Shown here: piece by piece, positions 1 to 9,618 of the stretch
Position numbering within the stretch: the first letter of the stretch is position 1
How the letters are laid out: each line of letters opens with the position of its first letter
Origin: Cognataquiflexum aquatile
Lineage (GTDB): Bacteria > Bacteroidota > Bacteroidia > Cytophagales > Cyclobacteriaceae
Direction: 5' to 3'
Assembly: GCF_003316845.1 (NCBI RefSeq)
Contig: NZ_QMIK01000002.1
Location: 248,001 to 312,000 of the forward strand
Length of the DNA stretch: 64,000 nt
Translations under genes and position numbers: made by a program
The notes under the pieces: generated by a model
Databases searched by the model: none
Told to the model about the DNA's origin: nothing
The model's input: only the letters and a program-made list of their open reading frames with translations

Positions 1-532
1 TTCTTTTTCCATTTAAAAGTACTTTGTGATTCAAAGTAAAATAATTAAAAAATAGAAACCAAGGGTTACGAAATATTTATGGAGAAAAGCTTTCTTGCCA
101 TTACCAAAAACTTTGTTCCAAACAGGACGGAAGACCGAAGACGGAAGGTTTGTCGGCTATTTCTTAAACCCATCCTTGATCTTTAAAGCAATTTTCTCTT
201 CCACATTACCCCATTTATTTGAAAAAATTGATTTGATTCAAGAGGCGCTACACCATGTGGTTTTTCTCCGTTCGAAAAATTGATTAAAAAAAATTTAAAT
301 TTTTATCGAAACTTTGTTTGGTGGGTTTTGTAGTTAAACCAAAAAACTTCATATAAATAAGGGAAATGTTTAATTTTTTAAGAAGTTATGGATCCGAAAA
401 TAAACTAAATCCAAATTTTATTCTGATCATGCATTTTACTTTTTCCATTGTCTTTTTTTTGATACAAAGACATCCACAAAAATTTTATAACTTGTATTCC
501 CTTTCACCTCGAAATTGTATAAGCCCTCTAGT
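1..532. other. Gene-free left end of window
   Basis: No convincing gene is seen here. The stretch is AT-rich and the short open frames have no recognisable motif and no paralogue in the window. A purine-rich segment at 126-148 (GACGGAAGACCGAAGACGG) is the complement of the CTTCCGACTTCCGTC-type motif inside the dispersed repeats near 46.1 and 52.0 kb, so repeat debris is probably present. Confidence 0.5.
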
Positions 533-1018
533 ATGGTCAAAGTCTTGTTCATTTGTTTAGGAAATATCTGTAGATCTCCCCTAGCGGAAGGTATTTTTAA
601 CCATAAAGTCAAACAACTTGGACTTGAAGGTAAATTCACAAGCGACAGCTGCGGAACTTCGGATTACCATATCGGTGAATTGCCAGATGAAAGAACCCTC
701 GCCTGCGCCCAAAATCACGAAATTCCGATTTCCCACCGTGCCAGACAGCTTAACCGTGTAGACATCCGCGAGTTTGATTACCTCGTAGCCATGGACATGT
801 CCAATAAAAGGAATGTCCAAAATGTGATGACGAGACACAATATCAAGCATGACCAGTTATTCCTGTTGCGGGAATTCCATCCCAACCCAGACCATATTGA
901 AGTACCGGATCCATATTATGGCGGTGAGGAGGGTTTTGAGCAGGTTTACCAAATAATTGACGAATCGCTCGACCATTTTTTGGAACGCCTTAAGGTTGAC
1001 CATAACTTATATGTTTGA
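533..1018 (+). CDS. Low-molecular-weight protein-tyrosine-phosphatase
   Basis: Predicted cytoplasmic phosphatase of 161 aa, the usual size for the family. The P-loop C8-L-G-N-I-C-R14-S is at the N-terminus (CxxxxxR, with C8 the nucleophile), and D126 in VPDPYYGG fits the general acid. The ATG at 533 is preferred over the upstream TTG at 515 because it places the P-loop at the standard distance from the start. The 3' end overlaps the fructosamine-kinase start by 8 nt, so the two are probably cotranscribed and translationally coupled. The physiological substrate is not evident; members act on phosphotyrosine proteins or small phosphate esters, and pairing with fructosamine kinase is a recurrent arrangement. 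Confidence 0.9.
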   Translation: MVKVLFICLGNICRSPLAEGIFNHKVKQLGLEGKFTSDSCGTSDYHIGELPDERTLACAQNHEIPISHRARQLNRVDIREFDYLVAMDMSNKRNVQNVMTRHNIKHDQLFLLREFHPNPDHIEVPDPYYGGEEGFEQVYQIIDESLDHFLERLKVDHNLYV

Positions 1019-1886
1019 GTCCAAAGAGGTCTTTGAAAGGCTTCTTTTTCTAAGCTTTGGACCTTCGGTGAAATTGAAACAGGCAAGACTTATCGCGGCC
1101 GGCAATATTAACCAAGGCGTATTTTTGGAGACCTCCGATGGCCAGTTTTTTTTGAAAACCAATTTTGAGGAATCTGAAGATATTTTCGAAAAAGAAGCTG
1201 ATGGCCTGGATACAATGTGGGCCCATTGTCCATTAAAAATCCCAGAGGTTTATAATTTTGGTCGGGAAGAATCTTACAATTTCATTTTGATGGAATGGAT
1301 CGATGCTGAAAAGGCAACCTCCACTTATTGGCAGGAACTAGGTCTCGGTTTGGCACAGATGCATATGGCCACCCAAAATGATTTCGGATACAAATCCTCC
1401 AATTATATTGCTTCCATCCCGCAACAGAACCAACCCAACCATTCTTGGTCTGATTTTTTTGTACAATCCAGATTGGACCCGCTTATCGGAAGGGCATACT
1501 ATGAAAGCTTGGTTGACTTGGATTTTTTGAAAAAATTCCAAAAGATTTATCCTTTGTTGGAAGATTTCTTCCCGAAAGAAAAACCTTCTCTGCTACACGG
1601 TGACCTTTGGTCGGGGAATATCATGCGCGGAAAAAGCGGCATTCCGGTCCTGATAGATCCGGCGGTATACTTCGGTCACAGGGAAATGGACCTCGCTTTT
1701 TCAAGGATGTTTGGACCTTTTGAAGAGGAATTTTATGAAGCCTACGACACTTTCTTTCCTTTGGAACCGGGATTTAAAGACCGTGTCCCTGTGTACAACC
1801 TGTACCCGCTTTTGGTACACCTCCTTCTTTTTGGCAAAAGCTATTTGCCCGGCATAGAAAAAACCGTCAGCAAATTACTCAGCTAG
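1011..1886 (+). CDS. Fructosamine kinase family protein
   Basis: 291-aa member of the fructosamine/ketosamine-3-kinase family (aminoglycoside phosphotransferase fold), thought to phosphorylate sugars on glycated amines and so help deglycate proteins. The catalytic loop HGDLWSGN is at 196-203 (catalytic D198) and the metal-binding IDPAVYFGH has D216. The ATG at 1011 is chosen over a TTG at 957 because it gives the normal N-terminus and an 8-nt overlap with the phosphatase stop. The 3' end overlaps the tail of the convergent aspartokinase gene by 12 nt. It could in principle act on another small-molecule substrate. Confidence 0.88.
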   Translation: MFESKEVFERLLFLSFGPSVKLKQARLIAAGNINQGVFLETSDGQFFLKTNFEESEDIFEKEADGLDTMWAHCPLKIPEVYNFGREESYNFILMEWIDAEKATSTYWQELGLGLAQMHMATQNDFGYKSSNYIASIPQQNQPNHSWSDFFVQSRLDPLIGRAYYESLVDLDFLKKFQKIYPLLEDFFPKEKPSLLHGDLWSGNIMRGKSGIPVLIDPAVYFGHREMDLAFSRMFGPFEEEFYEAYDTFFPLEPGFKDRVPVYNLYPLLVHLLLFGKSYLPGIEKTVSKLLS

Positions 1887-3149
1887 TGGTTTGACGACAA
1901 TCTGAAAGGTCGTCCGCGTAACCTGTTCCAATAGCACCTCTTTTTCAGACATCAATTCCTCCATAATTTTCCGGTTGTGGTTTTTGACGGTGATGAGTTG
2001 CAGGGATTCATTGTATCTGATATCAAAATCCTTTGCCAAAGCAGCGATCAGTTTCTCCATTTTGAAAAGCTGTTTGTCAATCACAATAGAAATACTGATG
2101 GCCGAAGTTTGCAAAAGATTGACCCTCAGTTTGAGTTTTTCGATTTCAGTATAGACCTGATGGATGTGGGATTCATTGATAAAAGTGAAGTCCGTCACCC
2201 TGAAACTGACCAAAACCTGTTCATCTTTCACTACGATGCAGGGAACGGTATTCGGCTTGTCCACATGGTGGATTTGCGTTCCGCTTCCATCAGGATTCAA
2301 AAATGACTTGACAAAAAGCGGAATGGAAAGGTTGGCCAAGGGCTTGATGGTCTTGGGATGGATAACCGACGCCCCATAATAAGTCAACTCGGCTGCTTCT
2401 CTATAATCCAACTCCTCAAATTTCACTGTATCGGGAAATCGCTTCGGGTCGGCATTGAGTACACCTTCCACATCTTTCCAAATGGTGACTGACTGTGAAC
2501 GAAGGCTATGTGCCAAAATAGCTGCGGTAAAATCAGAACCTTCCCTTCCAAGAGTGGTGGTTTTCCCTTTATCGTCTGAACCTATAAATCCCTGTGTAAT
2601 GACAGGAAACCGTTCCAACTTTGCCATCAGGTGTTTTTGGCATTGGGCGGCGGTTTTTTCCCATTTGACTTTGGCAAACCGATAATCACTGTCCGTAGAG
2701 ATAATCTCCCTCGCATCTTGCCAAAGGCAAAAAATCCCTTCTGCACAAAGGTATTCCTGCACAATCCTTGAGGAAATCAGTTCCCCGAATGAAACTACCT
2801 GATCGTAATATTCATCATAGTTTTCTTTGCTCAGGGGTTTTTCCAAGATCCTGTCCAGTTGGGAGAAAAAGTTTTCGATGGCTGGAAAGATCAGGTTTTC
2901 TGGTAGGAAAAGTTCCCTGCAGATTTCAAGATGGTAGTTTTTTATTTTTGCACTTTTCTCATAAAGAGGCTTGTCTTCCAGTTTGAGATTCAATAATTCT
3001 TCCAAGGCGTTTGTGGTTTTTCCCATGGCGGAAACAACAATTACGGTATGATTCCGCAATCGATTGAATAAAATTTCACGTAAGTTTTTGATAGATTTGG
3101 CATCTTTCACAGAAGCCCCGCCAAATTTGAATACAAATGTTTTTGACAT
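1875..3149 (-). CDS. lysC: Aspartate kinase (monofunctional)
   Basis: 424-aa aspartokinase, the first step from aspartate to lysine, threonine and methionine. The N-terminal amino-acid-kinase motif KFGGASV is at 8-14. The middle carries the conserved TLGREGSDFTAA segment and a TYYGASVIHPKT segment typical of the family. The last ~130 residues look like paired ACT domains for allosteric control. No homoserine dehydrogenase domain is fused, unlike ThrA. It converges with the fructosamine-kinase gene (12-nt overlap) and is divergent from fbp with only about 57 nt between the starts, so the two promoters must share that gap. The symbol is by family; which end product regulates it cannot be told. 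Confidence 0.9.
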   Translation of the reverse strand: MSKTFVFKFGGASVKDAKSIKNLREILFNRLRNHTVIVVSAMGKTTNALEELLNLKLEDKPLYEKSAKIKNYHLEICRELFLPENLIFPAIENFFSQLDRILEKPLSKENYDEYYDQVVSFGELISSRIVQEYLCAEGIFCLWQDAREIISTDSDYRFAKVKWEKTAAQCQKHLMAKLERFPVITQGFIGSDDKGKTTTLGREGSDFTAAILAHSLRSQSVTIWKDVEGVLNADPKRFPDTVKFEELDYREAAELTYYGASVIHPKTIKPLANLSIPLFVKSFLNPDGSGTQIHHVDKPNTVPCIVVKDEQVLVSFRVTDFTFINESHIHQVYTEIEKLKLRVNLLQTSAISISIVIDKQLFKMEKLIAALAKDFDIRYNESLQLITVKNHNRKIMEELMSEKEVLLEQVTRTTFQIVVKPLAE

Positions 3150-3206
3150 AAAAATTAATTTGTAATTTTAAGTATATAAACCCAATAATTGTATTTTTCC
3201 TATACT

Positions 3207-4247
3207 ATGAAAATCAAACATTACAGCCCCTCTGATTCCTCTTTGGCGTATTCTGTCGGCACCACTTTGGACCGTTTTATCAAAATGAAACAAGAGGAAT
3301 TTCCCTTTGCCTCCGGGGAATTGTCCCAACTGCTGAGAGATATTGCCCTTGCTGCCAAGATTGTAAACCGCGAAACCAACCGTGCCGGTCTGGCAAATAT
3401 CGGTGGTGCATTTGGACAAACCAATGTGCAGGGCGAAGAACAGCAAAAACTCGATGTCATCGCCAATATCCGCTTCACCAGGGCCTTGACAAAAGGCGGA
3501 GAAGTCTGCGCTGTCGTCTCTGAAGAAGACGATGAAGTCATCGACTTGCAAAACGGCTCCGGCAAATATGTAGTCGCCATTGACCCTTTGGATGGCTCAT
3601 CCAATATCGATGTGAATATTTCGATCGGGACGATTTTTTCCATCTACAGAAGAGTGACGCCGATCGGCAGTCCTATCCAACCTGAGGATATCATGCAGCC
3701 CGGCAACCAACAGGTGGCGGCAGGATATGTACTCTATGGTTCTTCGACGATGTTGGTTTATACAACCGGACATGGCGTCAATGGCTTTACTTATGAACCT
3801 TCTTTGGGGGAATTTTTCCTTTCGCATCCGAATATGTCTGCCCCAAATAATGGGAATATATACAGCGTGAATGAGGGAAGTTACAACCTTTTTGAACCGG
3901 GACTAAAAGCTTATATAGAAAAATGTAAATCCCAAGAATACAGTGCCAGGTATATCGGAAGCTTGGTGGCGGACTTTCACCGCAACCTGCTCAAAGGCGG
4001 CATCTACATGTATCCTGCAACAGCAAAATCCCCAAAAGGAAAACTCAGACTGCTCTATGAAGCCAATGCTTTGTCTTTTATCGCCGAACAGGCGGGAGGT
4101 ATGGCAACTGACGGGCATGGCCGGATTTTGGACATCCAACCGACTTCACTGCATCAGCGGACGCCTTTGTATATCGGTTCCAAAAAAATGGTGGAGGAAG
4201 TAGGGGAGTTTTTGAAAGTTGGGAAAGAAAGTGCTGTAAAGGTTTAA
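3207..4247 (+). CDS. fbp: Class I fructose-1,6-bisphosphatase
   Basis: 346-aa gluconeogenic enzyme that hydrolyses fructose-1,6-bisphosphate to fructose-6-phosphate. The metal-binding signature [10 protein letters not shown] starts at D126, and the acidic VVSEEDDEV segment before it supplies further metal ligands. The length is normal for class I FBPases. The ATG at 3207 is preferred over a TTG at 3189; both lie just downstream of an AT-rich promoter-like gap shared with lysC. The stop is 8 nt from the tail of a convergent small gene. Regulation by AMP is common in the family but cannot be judged here. Confidence 0.94.
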   Translation: MKIKHYSPSDSSLAYSVGTTLDRFIKMKQEEFPFASGELSQLLRDIALAAKIVNRETNRAGLANIGGAFGQTNVQGEEQQKLDVIANIRFTRALTKGGEVCAVVSEEDDEVIDLQNGSGKYVVAIDPLDGSSNIDVNISIGTIFSIYRRVTPIGSPIQPEDIMQPGNQQVAAGYVLYGSSTMLVYTTGHGVNGFTYEPSLGEFFLSHPNMSAPNNGNIYSVNEGSYNLFEPGLKAYIEKCKSQEYSARYIGSLVADFHRNLLKGGIYMYPATAKSPKGKLRLLYEANALSFIAEQAGGMATDGHGRILDIQPTSLHQRTPLYIGSKKMVEEVGEFLKVGKESAVKV

Positions 4248-4254
4248 AAGTATT

Positions 4255-4560
4255 TCAACCTTCCGAATACTTCCTTCTGATTTCGGCTTTCAGGATTTGT
4301 CTTGCGACCAAGGCACGGGCAAGGTCGGAAGCCAAAGTTTCTGGATTGGATGTATGGAGGATGGTTTTAAGCTTTTCTTCCCCCAAATCCACCCGATAGC
4401 AGATCTGAAGGAGTTTTTCGAAATCCCGGTCGAGCATGGTTTTGATCAATGGAGTCAGCAGGGAAACCAAATCCTCCTCGGAAAATGCTTCAGCTATTGC
4501 CGGGAGTGCAAAATCCTTTTGGAGGGAATGTGCTGCTTCTGTGATCAAAGGAAGATTCAT
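4255..4560 (-). CDS. Conserved small hypothetical protein
   Basis: 101-aa, mostly helical, acidic and basic protein without signal peptide or membrane segment. It has no motif that I recognise. It is accepted as a gene because its codons look normal, it fills the space between fbp and the next gene without overlap, and no better frame exists. A hairpin at 4590-4613 separates it from the upstream DUF5606 gene, so it probably has its own promoter or relies on read-through. Function unknown. Confidence 0.6.
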   Translation of the reverse strand: MNLPLITEAAHSLQKDFALPAIAEAFSEEDLVSLLTPLIKTMLDRDFEKLLQICYRVDLGEEKLKTILHTSNPETLASDLARALVARQILKAEIRRKYSEG

Positions 4561-4589
4561 GCTAAATCATATTTGGTTTATAAACAAAG

Positions 4590-4613
4590 AAAGTGGGGAA
4601 AGACCCCCACTTT
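4590..4613 (-). terminator. Hairpin terminator after the DUF5606 gene
   Basis: A perfect 9-bp stem (AAAGTGGGG, 6-nt loop, CCCCACTTT) lies between the stop of the DUF5606 gene and the start of the 101-aa gene, both on the minus strand. A short T-rich flank follows on the minus strand. It fits an intrinsic terminator of modest strength. Confidence 0.6.
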
Positions 4614-4649
4614 TATTCTAAGATTTGAACCTCAATATTTTGATTGAAA

Positions 4650-5093
4650 TCAAGCTTCCGGTTCTGTTTCTTTGCTTTCTTCAGTGTTCTCAACTTGATC
4701 TTCCAAAACTTCGGGAGCATGTTCGCGGATGATTTTGTACCAAGCGACGAGTTTCTTGATGTCGGATGGATATACTTTTTCCTCGTCAAAATCAGGAAGC
4801 ACGTGCTTCAAGAAAGCTTTGAGTTCGTCGGCATCTGCATCCGCATCCAATCCCACATCGCCTTTAAATTCCTTTTCGATGCTCTTGAGGATATTTTCCA
4901 AAGGAGTGGCACCTTCTTCGGTCATGGTGTACATGGAGATTTCGGCAAGGACAGACACCCTGTGGTTGGCACCTGCGATAAGTTTGCCTTTTTTCTCGTC
5001 CATGGATTCGAGGATGACACCTCCACGTGAAGGCTTCAGGATTTTATAGAGACCCGGTTTGCCGGAGATGGTAGCGATTTCGTTGAATTTCAT
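4650..5093 (-). CDS. DUF5606 domain protein
   Basis: 147-aa protein starting KFNEIATISGKPGLYKIL, with a DUF5606-type N-terminal half in which the GLYKIL and GGVILESMDEKKGKL segments suggest a small beta-rich domain. The middle is acidic (repeated DAD), and a helical part follows with SDIKKLVAWY. The C-terminus is Glu-rich and probably disordered. The family is widespread in Bacteroidota and its function is not established. It is soluble, with no signal peptide, and is preceded by a 313-nt gap shared with engB. Confidence 0.75.
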   Translation of the reverse strand: MKFNEIATISGKPGLYKILKPSRGGVILESMDEKKGKLIAGANHRVSVLAEISMYTMTEEGATPLENILKSIEKEFKGDVGLDADADADELKAFLKHVLPDFDEEKVYPSDIKKLVAWYKIIREHAPEVLEDQVENTEESKETEPEA

Positions 5094-5406
5094 TTTCTGC
5101 TTTGATTTAAAGGCTGCAAATATAGGAAGATATTTTTATGGGAATAATTAGCTAATCACTATCCTTTGGATATTGATTGATACTGGATACTAATTGATAT
5201 TATTTCCGATTCAGAATTGGGCTTTGGAATTTGAAGCGCAACTTTCTTCATTTCCTTTTAAGAGAATTTAGGAAGATGGGATACCGTCACTAATTTTTTA
5301 CCATATTTAATCTGTAAGTGATTGAAATTGGGAACAATATCCCAATATCCAATATCAACAAATATCCATTTTCAAAAACCAATAACCTTTAACCAAATAA
5401 CCATTA
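5094..5406. other. Gene-free gap with degenerate simple repeats
   Basis: 313 nt without a gene between the start of the DUF5606 gene and the stop of engB. It contains runs built on GATATT/GATACT and ATATCCAATATC words, the same simple-sequence style seen in other gaps of this window. The DUF5606 promoter must lie near 5100-5150, but no clear element is visible. Confidence 0.4.
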
Positions 5407-6015
5407 TCACTTTTTCGATTCCAAATATTCCCTGACTTCCACTTCTATGAATGCACTCAGTTCCTCGCGGCCTTCTTTCTTTTCGGCGGAAGTGATAAAA
5501 TATTGGGGTTCTTCACCAAAGATTTCGATGGCTTTGTCCAGAAAAACACGGGCGTTGGCAGTGGACTTTTCGATTCCTTTTTTATCTGCTTTGGTAAAAA
5601 CAAGTACAAAAGGAATCCCGTTTTCGCCACACCAAGTGATGAATTCCAGATCTATTTTCTGCGGTTCAAGCCTACTGTCTATGAGGACAAAGATCGCCGC
5701 AAGGTTTTCCCTTTTAGTCAGGTAATTCCGGATCATCTTCTCCCAGGTCGCTTTCATGGCTTTGCTCGCTACGGCAAATCCATATCCCGGCAAATCAACA
5801 ATATACCATTTGTCGTCTATATGGAAGTGGTTGATCAGCTGGGTTTTTCCGGGTTTTTGGGAGGTTTTCGCCAAGCCTTTGTGGTTGGTGAGCATGTTGA
5901 TCAAAGAGCTCTTGCCAACATTTGATCGTCCGATAAAGGCAAACTCAGGTTTATCCGGCGGTGGGCATTTGGTGTAGTCAGAGTTGCTGGTAAGAAAGAC
6001 CGCTTTTTTGATCAT
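5407..6015 (-). CDS. engB: Ribosome biogenesis GTP-binding protein YihA/YsxC (EngB)
   Basis: 202-aa GTPase needed for large ribosomal subunit assembly. The G1 motif GRSNVGKS is at 29-36, with G3 DLPGYGFA, G4 TKADK and G5 TSAEKKEG following in order. I choose the ATG at 6015 over the GTG at 6033 because MIKKAVFLTSN gives the normal EngB N-terminus; the longer form would add six residues. It is cytoplasmic and probably monocistronic: divergent from ubiE across about 226 nt and separated from the DUF5606 gene by 313 nt. Confidence 0.93.
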   Translation of the reverse strand: MIKKAVFLTSNSDYTKCPPPDKPEFAFIGRSNVGKSSLINMLTNHKGLAKTSQKPGKTQLINHFHIDDKWYIVDLPGYGFAVASKAMKATWEKMIRNYLTKRENLAAIFVLIDSRLEPQKIDLEFITWCGENGIPFVLVFTKADKKGIEKSTANARVFLDKAIEIFGEEPQYFITSAEKKEGREELSAFIEVEVREYLESKK

Positions 6016-6241
6016 GGCGAAATTGTTTGCCACAAAGGTAAGCCATTTGGGTTAAAAATAGTCAAGACACCCCCTCAACAGCGAAGATTGGGGAGATTTT
6101 CAAATTCCAAAAGGAGATATATAAATACACTTCTAATCTAGAATCAAATCCAAAGGAGAAATTGAAAAGGCATTAATTTCCAACAATTTTCGATTGCTCG
6201 GGTTTCCTTAGTAATATTGCAGCACATTTTGAAACACGTAC

Positions 6242-6964
6242 ATGTCAGTAGTTCCATATAAAGACAAGCAGGAAGGCAAAAAAGAACAGGTTGCCGAAAT
6301 GTTCAACAACATCAGCAAAAAATATGATTTTTTGAATCACCTGCTGAGCTTGGGTATAGATATCACCTGGAGAAAAAAAGCCATTAAATTATTGCAGAAG
6401 GACCAACCAAAACTGATTTTGGACATTGCCACCGGCACGGGAGACTTTGCCATTGAGGCCTTGGCGCTTAACCCTGATAAAGTGATCGGTGTGGACATTT
6501 CTGCCGGGATGCTGGAGGAAGGCAAGAAGAAAATGAAGAAAAGAAAGCTCGATCATATCATCGACCTGCAGATGGGAGATTCGGAGAAGTTGCTTTTTGA
6601 AGATAATAAGTTTGATGCTGTCATCGTTTCATTTGGAGTCAGGAACTTTGAAAACCTGGAAAAAGGGCTTTCTGATATGTACAGGGTTTTGAAGCCGGGA
6701 GGCAAAACAGTGATCGTAGAATTTTCGAAACCCAAAAAATTTCCCATGAAGCAAGGATATAACTTTTATTTCAAATATATTTTGCCTCAGATCGGTAAAT
6801 TGGTGTCCAAAGACAATGCTGCTTACACCTATTTGCCGGAATCAGTCCAAGCCTTTCCTGACGGAGAGAATTTCCTTTCAGTATTGAAAAAAGTCGGATT
6901 TAAACAAACTCAATGCAAACCGCTCACTTTCGGAATCAGCTCAATTTATATCGGAGAAAAATAG
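6242..6964 (+). CDS. ubiE: Demethylmenaquinone methyltransferase UbiE/MenG
   Basis: 240-aa SAM-dependent methyltransferase for the last step of menaquinone synthesis, which fits a Bacteroidota respiratory chain. The SAM-binding motif [10 protein letters not shown] is at 61-70, and the conserved family segments [15 protein letters not shown] at the N-terminus and [10 protein letters not shown] in the middle are present. The 3' end overlaps the porT start by 52 nt in another frame, an unusually long overlap that indicates cotranscription. A near-match to a Bacteroidota -7 element (TAATATTG) is at 6212-6219, about 22 nt before the ATG. Confidence 0.93.
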   Translation: MSVVPYKDKQEGKKEQVAEMFNNISKKYDFLNHLLSLGIDITWRKKAIKLLQKDQPKLILDIATGTGDFAIEALALNPDKVIGVDISAGMLEEGKKKMKKRKLDHIIDLQMGDSEKLLFEDNKFDAVIVSFGVRNFENLEKGLSDMYRVLKPGGKTVIVEFSKPKKFPMKQGYNFYFKYILPQIGKLVSKDNAAYTYLPESVQAFPDGENFLSVLKKVGFKQTQCKPLTFGISSIYIGEK

Positions 6965-7698
6965 CCGTCTCCATTTTTGGCGTACTTATTCTGATAGCGG
7001 AAGCCAGTGCTCAATCCCGGTTTAACGAAATCAGCAAAGCAGGTCAGGATGAAAACTTCATTTCTTACGGATTCTTTCTTGCGGGACATTCCAATACTTG
7101 GAGAATGAAATATTCCGAGGCCTTTCTCGACCCTACCAATACTGACCTGAAAAATATCCAAAGCATTGTTCCGGTATTTTCCGGGGGCTTTTCTTTGGGA
7201 TTTTTGGTGACTTTCAGGCTTCATGACCAGCTCAATCTGCTATTTACTCCCAAAGTCGGGTTTTACGAGTTTAGGACTGATGTCAATTATTTCACCGCCG
7301 TGCCGGGAAATGGAAATGCAGGGAACGAATTTGTTTACCAAAGAGACACCTATATCAACGAGGCCACGATGGTGGAATTTCCCCTGATCTTCAAGTACAA
7401 AGCCCAGAGGTTTAACAATACAAGAATGTTTTTTACAGGAGGAGGATCGGCCATGTTCCGTACCAAAGACCAGGAAGAGGCAAACATTGAAGATTTTGTG
7501 ACCACAGGAAAGGACTTTACGGTAGATGTGGGAATGGGCTTTGACCTGTATTTCAAATATTTCAAATTTTCCCCTGAGGTCCGTTTTTCCCATGGTTTGT
7601 TGGATGTCTACAAACCGGAAGAGTCCAATCCTGCATTCAGGGATGCCATTTCACAAATCAGAAGAAAATCCATTACCCTCTATCTGAATTTCCAATAA
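6913..7698 (+). CDS. porT: PorT-family outer-membrane protein (type IX secretion)
   Basis: 261-aa protein with an N-terminal signal peptide (basic start, hydrophobic core, cleavage near AEASAQ) and a body of alternating beta strands ending YLNF, as expected for an outer-membrane barrel. PorT is a component of the type IX secretion system. The identification rests on the barrel pattern, its length and its position directly after ubiE, a known arrangement in Bacteroidota. It starts inside ubiE (52-nt overlap). It could be a related PorT-like barrel not tied to T9SS, but the synteny argues for porT. Confidence 0.8.
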   Translation: MQTAHFRNQLNLYRRKIAVSIFGVLILIAEASAQSRFNEISKAGQDENFISYGFFLAGHSNTWRMKYSEAFLDPTNTDLKNIQSIVPVFSGGFSLGFLVTFRLHDQLNLLFTPKVGFYEFRTDVNYFTAVPGNGNAGNEFVYQRDTYINEATMVEFPLIFKYKAQRFNNTRMFFTGGGSAMFRTKDQEEANIEDFVTTGKDFTVDVGMGFDLYFKYFKFSPEVRFSHGLLDVYKPEESNPAFRDAISQIRRKSITLYLNFQ

Positions 7699-7952
7699 TG
7701 GTAAAAAGTCAGATAGTCCATGGTCGATAGTCCATACCCATTACAATGGATTTTGCCCACTGAAATGCTGTATACTGAATACTGCCTTCTCACAACGCCT
7801 CTCACTTTTCACCAATTACGATTTACCCTCAAAACCTCTGACCACTGCGAACTGAAAAACTGAAAACTGTTTACTAAACCCTACCCAATCCTTTTTTTTC
7901 CTTTCATAGATTCCCTGTTTCATTCCATGTCAATAATTTTTAGATTCAGGCT

Positions 7953-8711
7953 ATGGAAAGGAAAATTGCGTGTATTACCGGTGCTACTTCAGGAATAGGA
8001 AAAGCCACAGCCATTGCCTTGGCTGGACTTGGCTATGCCATCATCGCGACAGGTAGGCGCAAAGAACGTTTGGAACATCTTGCAAAAGAACTTCCGGCAG
8101 GAACTGATTTATTGACACTTTGCTTTGATGTCAGAGAAAAAGAAGCTGTCCAAAAGGCTTTGGGAAACCTTCCCAAAGAATGGCAGGATGTTGATATTTT
8201 GGTAAACAATGCCGGAAATGCCCATGGACTTGACCCAATCCAAAACGGAAACACTGACGATTGGGATGCCATGATGGACATCAATGTGAAAGGATTGTTG
8301 TACGTTTCGAAAGAAATCATGCCGGTTATGATTGCCAGAAAATCAGGAACAATCGTCAATATCGGATCCATCGCCGGAAAGGAAGTCTATCCCAACGGCA
8401 ATGTCTACTGCGCTTCCAAGCATGCTGTGGATGCGATTACACAAGGCATGAGGATGGACCTGAATCCATTTGGGATCAGGGTGATCGGAGTACATCCGGG
8501 TTTGGTGGAAACAGAATTTTCCATGGTCAGATTCAAAGGAGATGCCGAGCGCTCCAAAAAAGTATACCAGGGATTTCAGCCGCTGACTCCTGAAGATATC
8601 GCAGAGACCATCGCTTTTGCTGTCAGCAGACCGGGACATGTGGTTTTGGCGGATATTGTGATGCTACCTACAGCCCAGGCTTCAGCCACTGTCATCACCA
8701 AAAAACTTTAA
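7953..8711 (+). CDS. Short-chain dehydrogenase/reductase (YdfG-like)
   Basis: 252-aa NAD(P)-dependent oxidoreductase with the cofactor motif TGATSGIG at 9-16, the NNAG motif, the catalytic S in NIGSIAG and the Y152-x3-K156 pair in YCASKHA. The length and C-terminal pattern resemble the YdfG group, which acts on 3-hydroxy acids such as serine and 3-hydroxypropionate; the real substrate is not known. The arginine-containing ATGRRKE after the second strand suggests NADP preference. A VanX-like dipeptidase starts 11 nt downstream and is probably in the same operon. Confidence 0.88.
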   Translation: MERKIACITGATSGIGKATAIALAGLGYAIIATGRRKERLEHLAKELPAGTDLLTLCFDVREKEAVQKALGNLPKEWQDVDILVNNAGNAHGLDPIQNGNTDDWDAMMDINVKGLLYVSKEIMPVMIARKSGTIVNIGSIAGKEVYPNGNVYCASKHAVDAITQGMRMDLNPFGIRVIGVHPGLVETEFSMVRFKGDAERSKKVYQGFQPLTPEDIAETIAFAVSRPGHVVLADIVMLPTAQASATVITKKL

Positions 8712-8722
8712 CTACTTCTCCC

Positions 8723-9475
8723 TTGAAAAATCTATCCTACATAATCATCCTTCTAATCTTTCTCTCCTGCGAGTCCAAGATCAATGAACAGACTTCCAAC
8801 GGGGTGGAAATCGATGATCTTGTAGCAATCGGAGACGAACAGTTTAAGATTAAATACCAAGTCAGCGAACTGGAACAGAAAATCATCGATGCGGGGTTGG
8901 TGGATGTGGAAGTAGTGATTCCGGGGATTTTTGTGGATTTAAAATATTCTACCACTGATAATTTCTTTGGCAAAGATGTATATGGAGACCTGACAAGGTG
9001 CTATGTGCAACCCGAAGTCGCGGAGATGCTCAAAAAAGCCCACGAAAAACTGAAAGAAGAATATCCTGACTTGACCTTTTTGGTATATGATGGAGTTCGT
9101 CCCCAAAGCGTACAGCAGATCCTTTGGGATGGGTTGGATAAACCTGACAGCGTCAAACCGCTGTATGTAGCCGATCCAAAAGTAGGAGGTTTGCACAATT
9201 TTGGTGTGGCTGTGGACCTGACATTGGCCAAGCAGGTTACCGGTGAAGCCTTGGACATGGGAACGCCTTTTGATTTCTTTGGCTATCCGGCCTATCCCGA
9301 AAAGGAGGCCCAGATGCTGTTGGAAGGAAATATCACCAAAGAACATATCCTCAACCGGGAAATCCTCAGGAAGGTCATGGCACATGGTGGATTCACCGGC
9401 ATCGGCTCCGAATGGTGGCATTTCAATGCATTCTCCAGAAAAGAAGCAGGGGAAAAATTTGAGATGGTGAAGTAG
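8723..9475 (+). CDS. VanX-type D-Ala-D-Ala dipeptidase, lipoprotein
   Basis: 250-aa peptidase of family M15D. The zinc ligands H158 and D165 are in GLHNFGVAVD, and E230 plus H233 are in EWWHF; the conserved DGVRP precedes them. The N-terminus is a lipoprotein signal (KNLSYIIILLIFLSC16), so it probably sits in the periplasm and hydrolyses D-Ala-D-Ala from peptidoglycan turnover rather than conferring vancomycin resistance; no vanH or vanA partner is nearby. The start is TTG at 8723: no in-frame ATG lies before the signal sequence, and the start is 11 nt after the preceding stop. Confidence 0.85.
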   Translation: MKNLSYIIILLIFLSCESKINEQTSNGVEIDDLVAIGDEQFKIKYQVSELEQKIIDAGLVDVEVVIPGIFVDLKYSTTDNFFGKDVYGDLTRCYVQPEVAEMLKKAHEKLKEEYPDLTFLVYDGVRPQSVQQILWDGLDKPDSVKPLYVADPKVGGLHNFGVAVDLTLAKQVTGEALDMGTPFDFFGYPAYPEKEAQMLLEGNITKEHILNREILRKVMAHGGFTGIGSEWWHFNAFSRKEAGEKFEMVK

Positions 9476-9618
9476 GGATTGGAAGATTACAAAATTTTAA
9501 AATTGAAAGATTGGAAAATTTCACAAAGTCTCGCTTCTGGTTTCTCGGCTCTCGGCTCTAATCTCTCGCTTCTAAATACTTGATACTAACATCTTGATAC
9601 TTGATACTAAAAATTAAC

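Noticed and set aside
95..283. 62-aa open frame at the left edge
   Set aside because: No motif, composition like intergenic DNA, and it contains repeat-derived sequence.
8723..9475. Vancomycin-resistance determinant
   Set aside because: The VanX-like protein is a lipoprotein without vanH/vanA or vanRS neighbours; a peptidoglycan recycling role is more likely.
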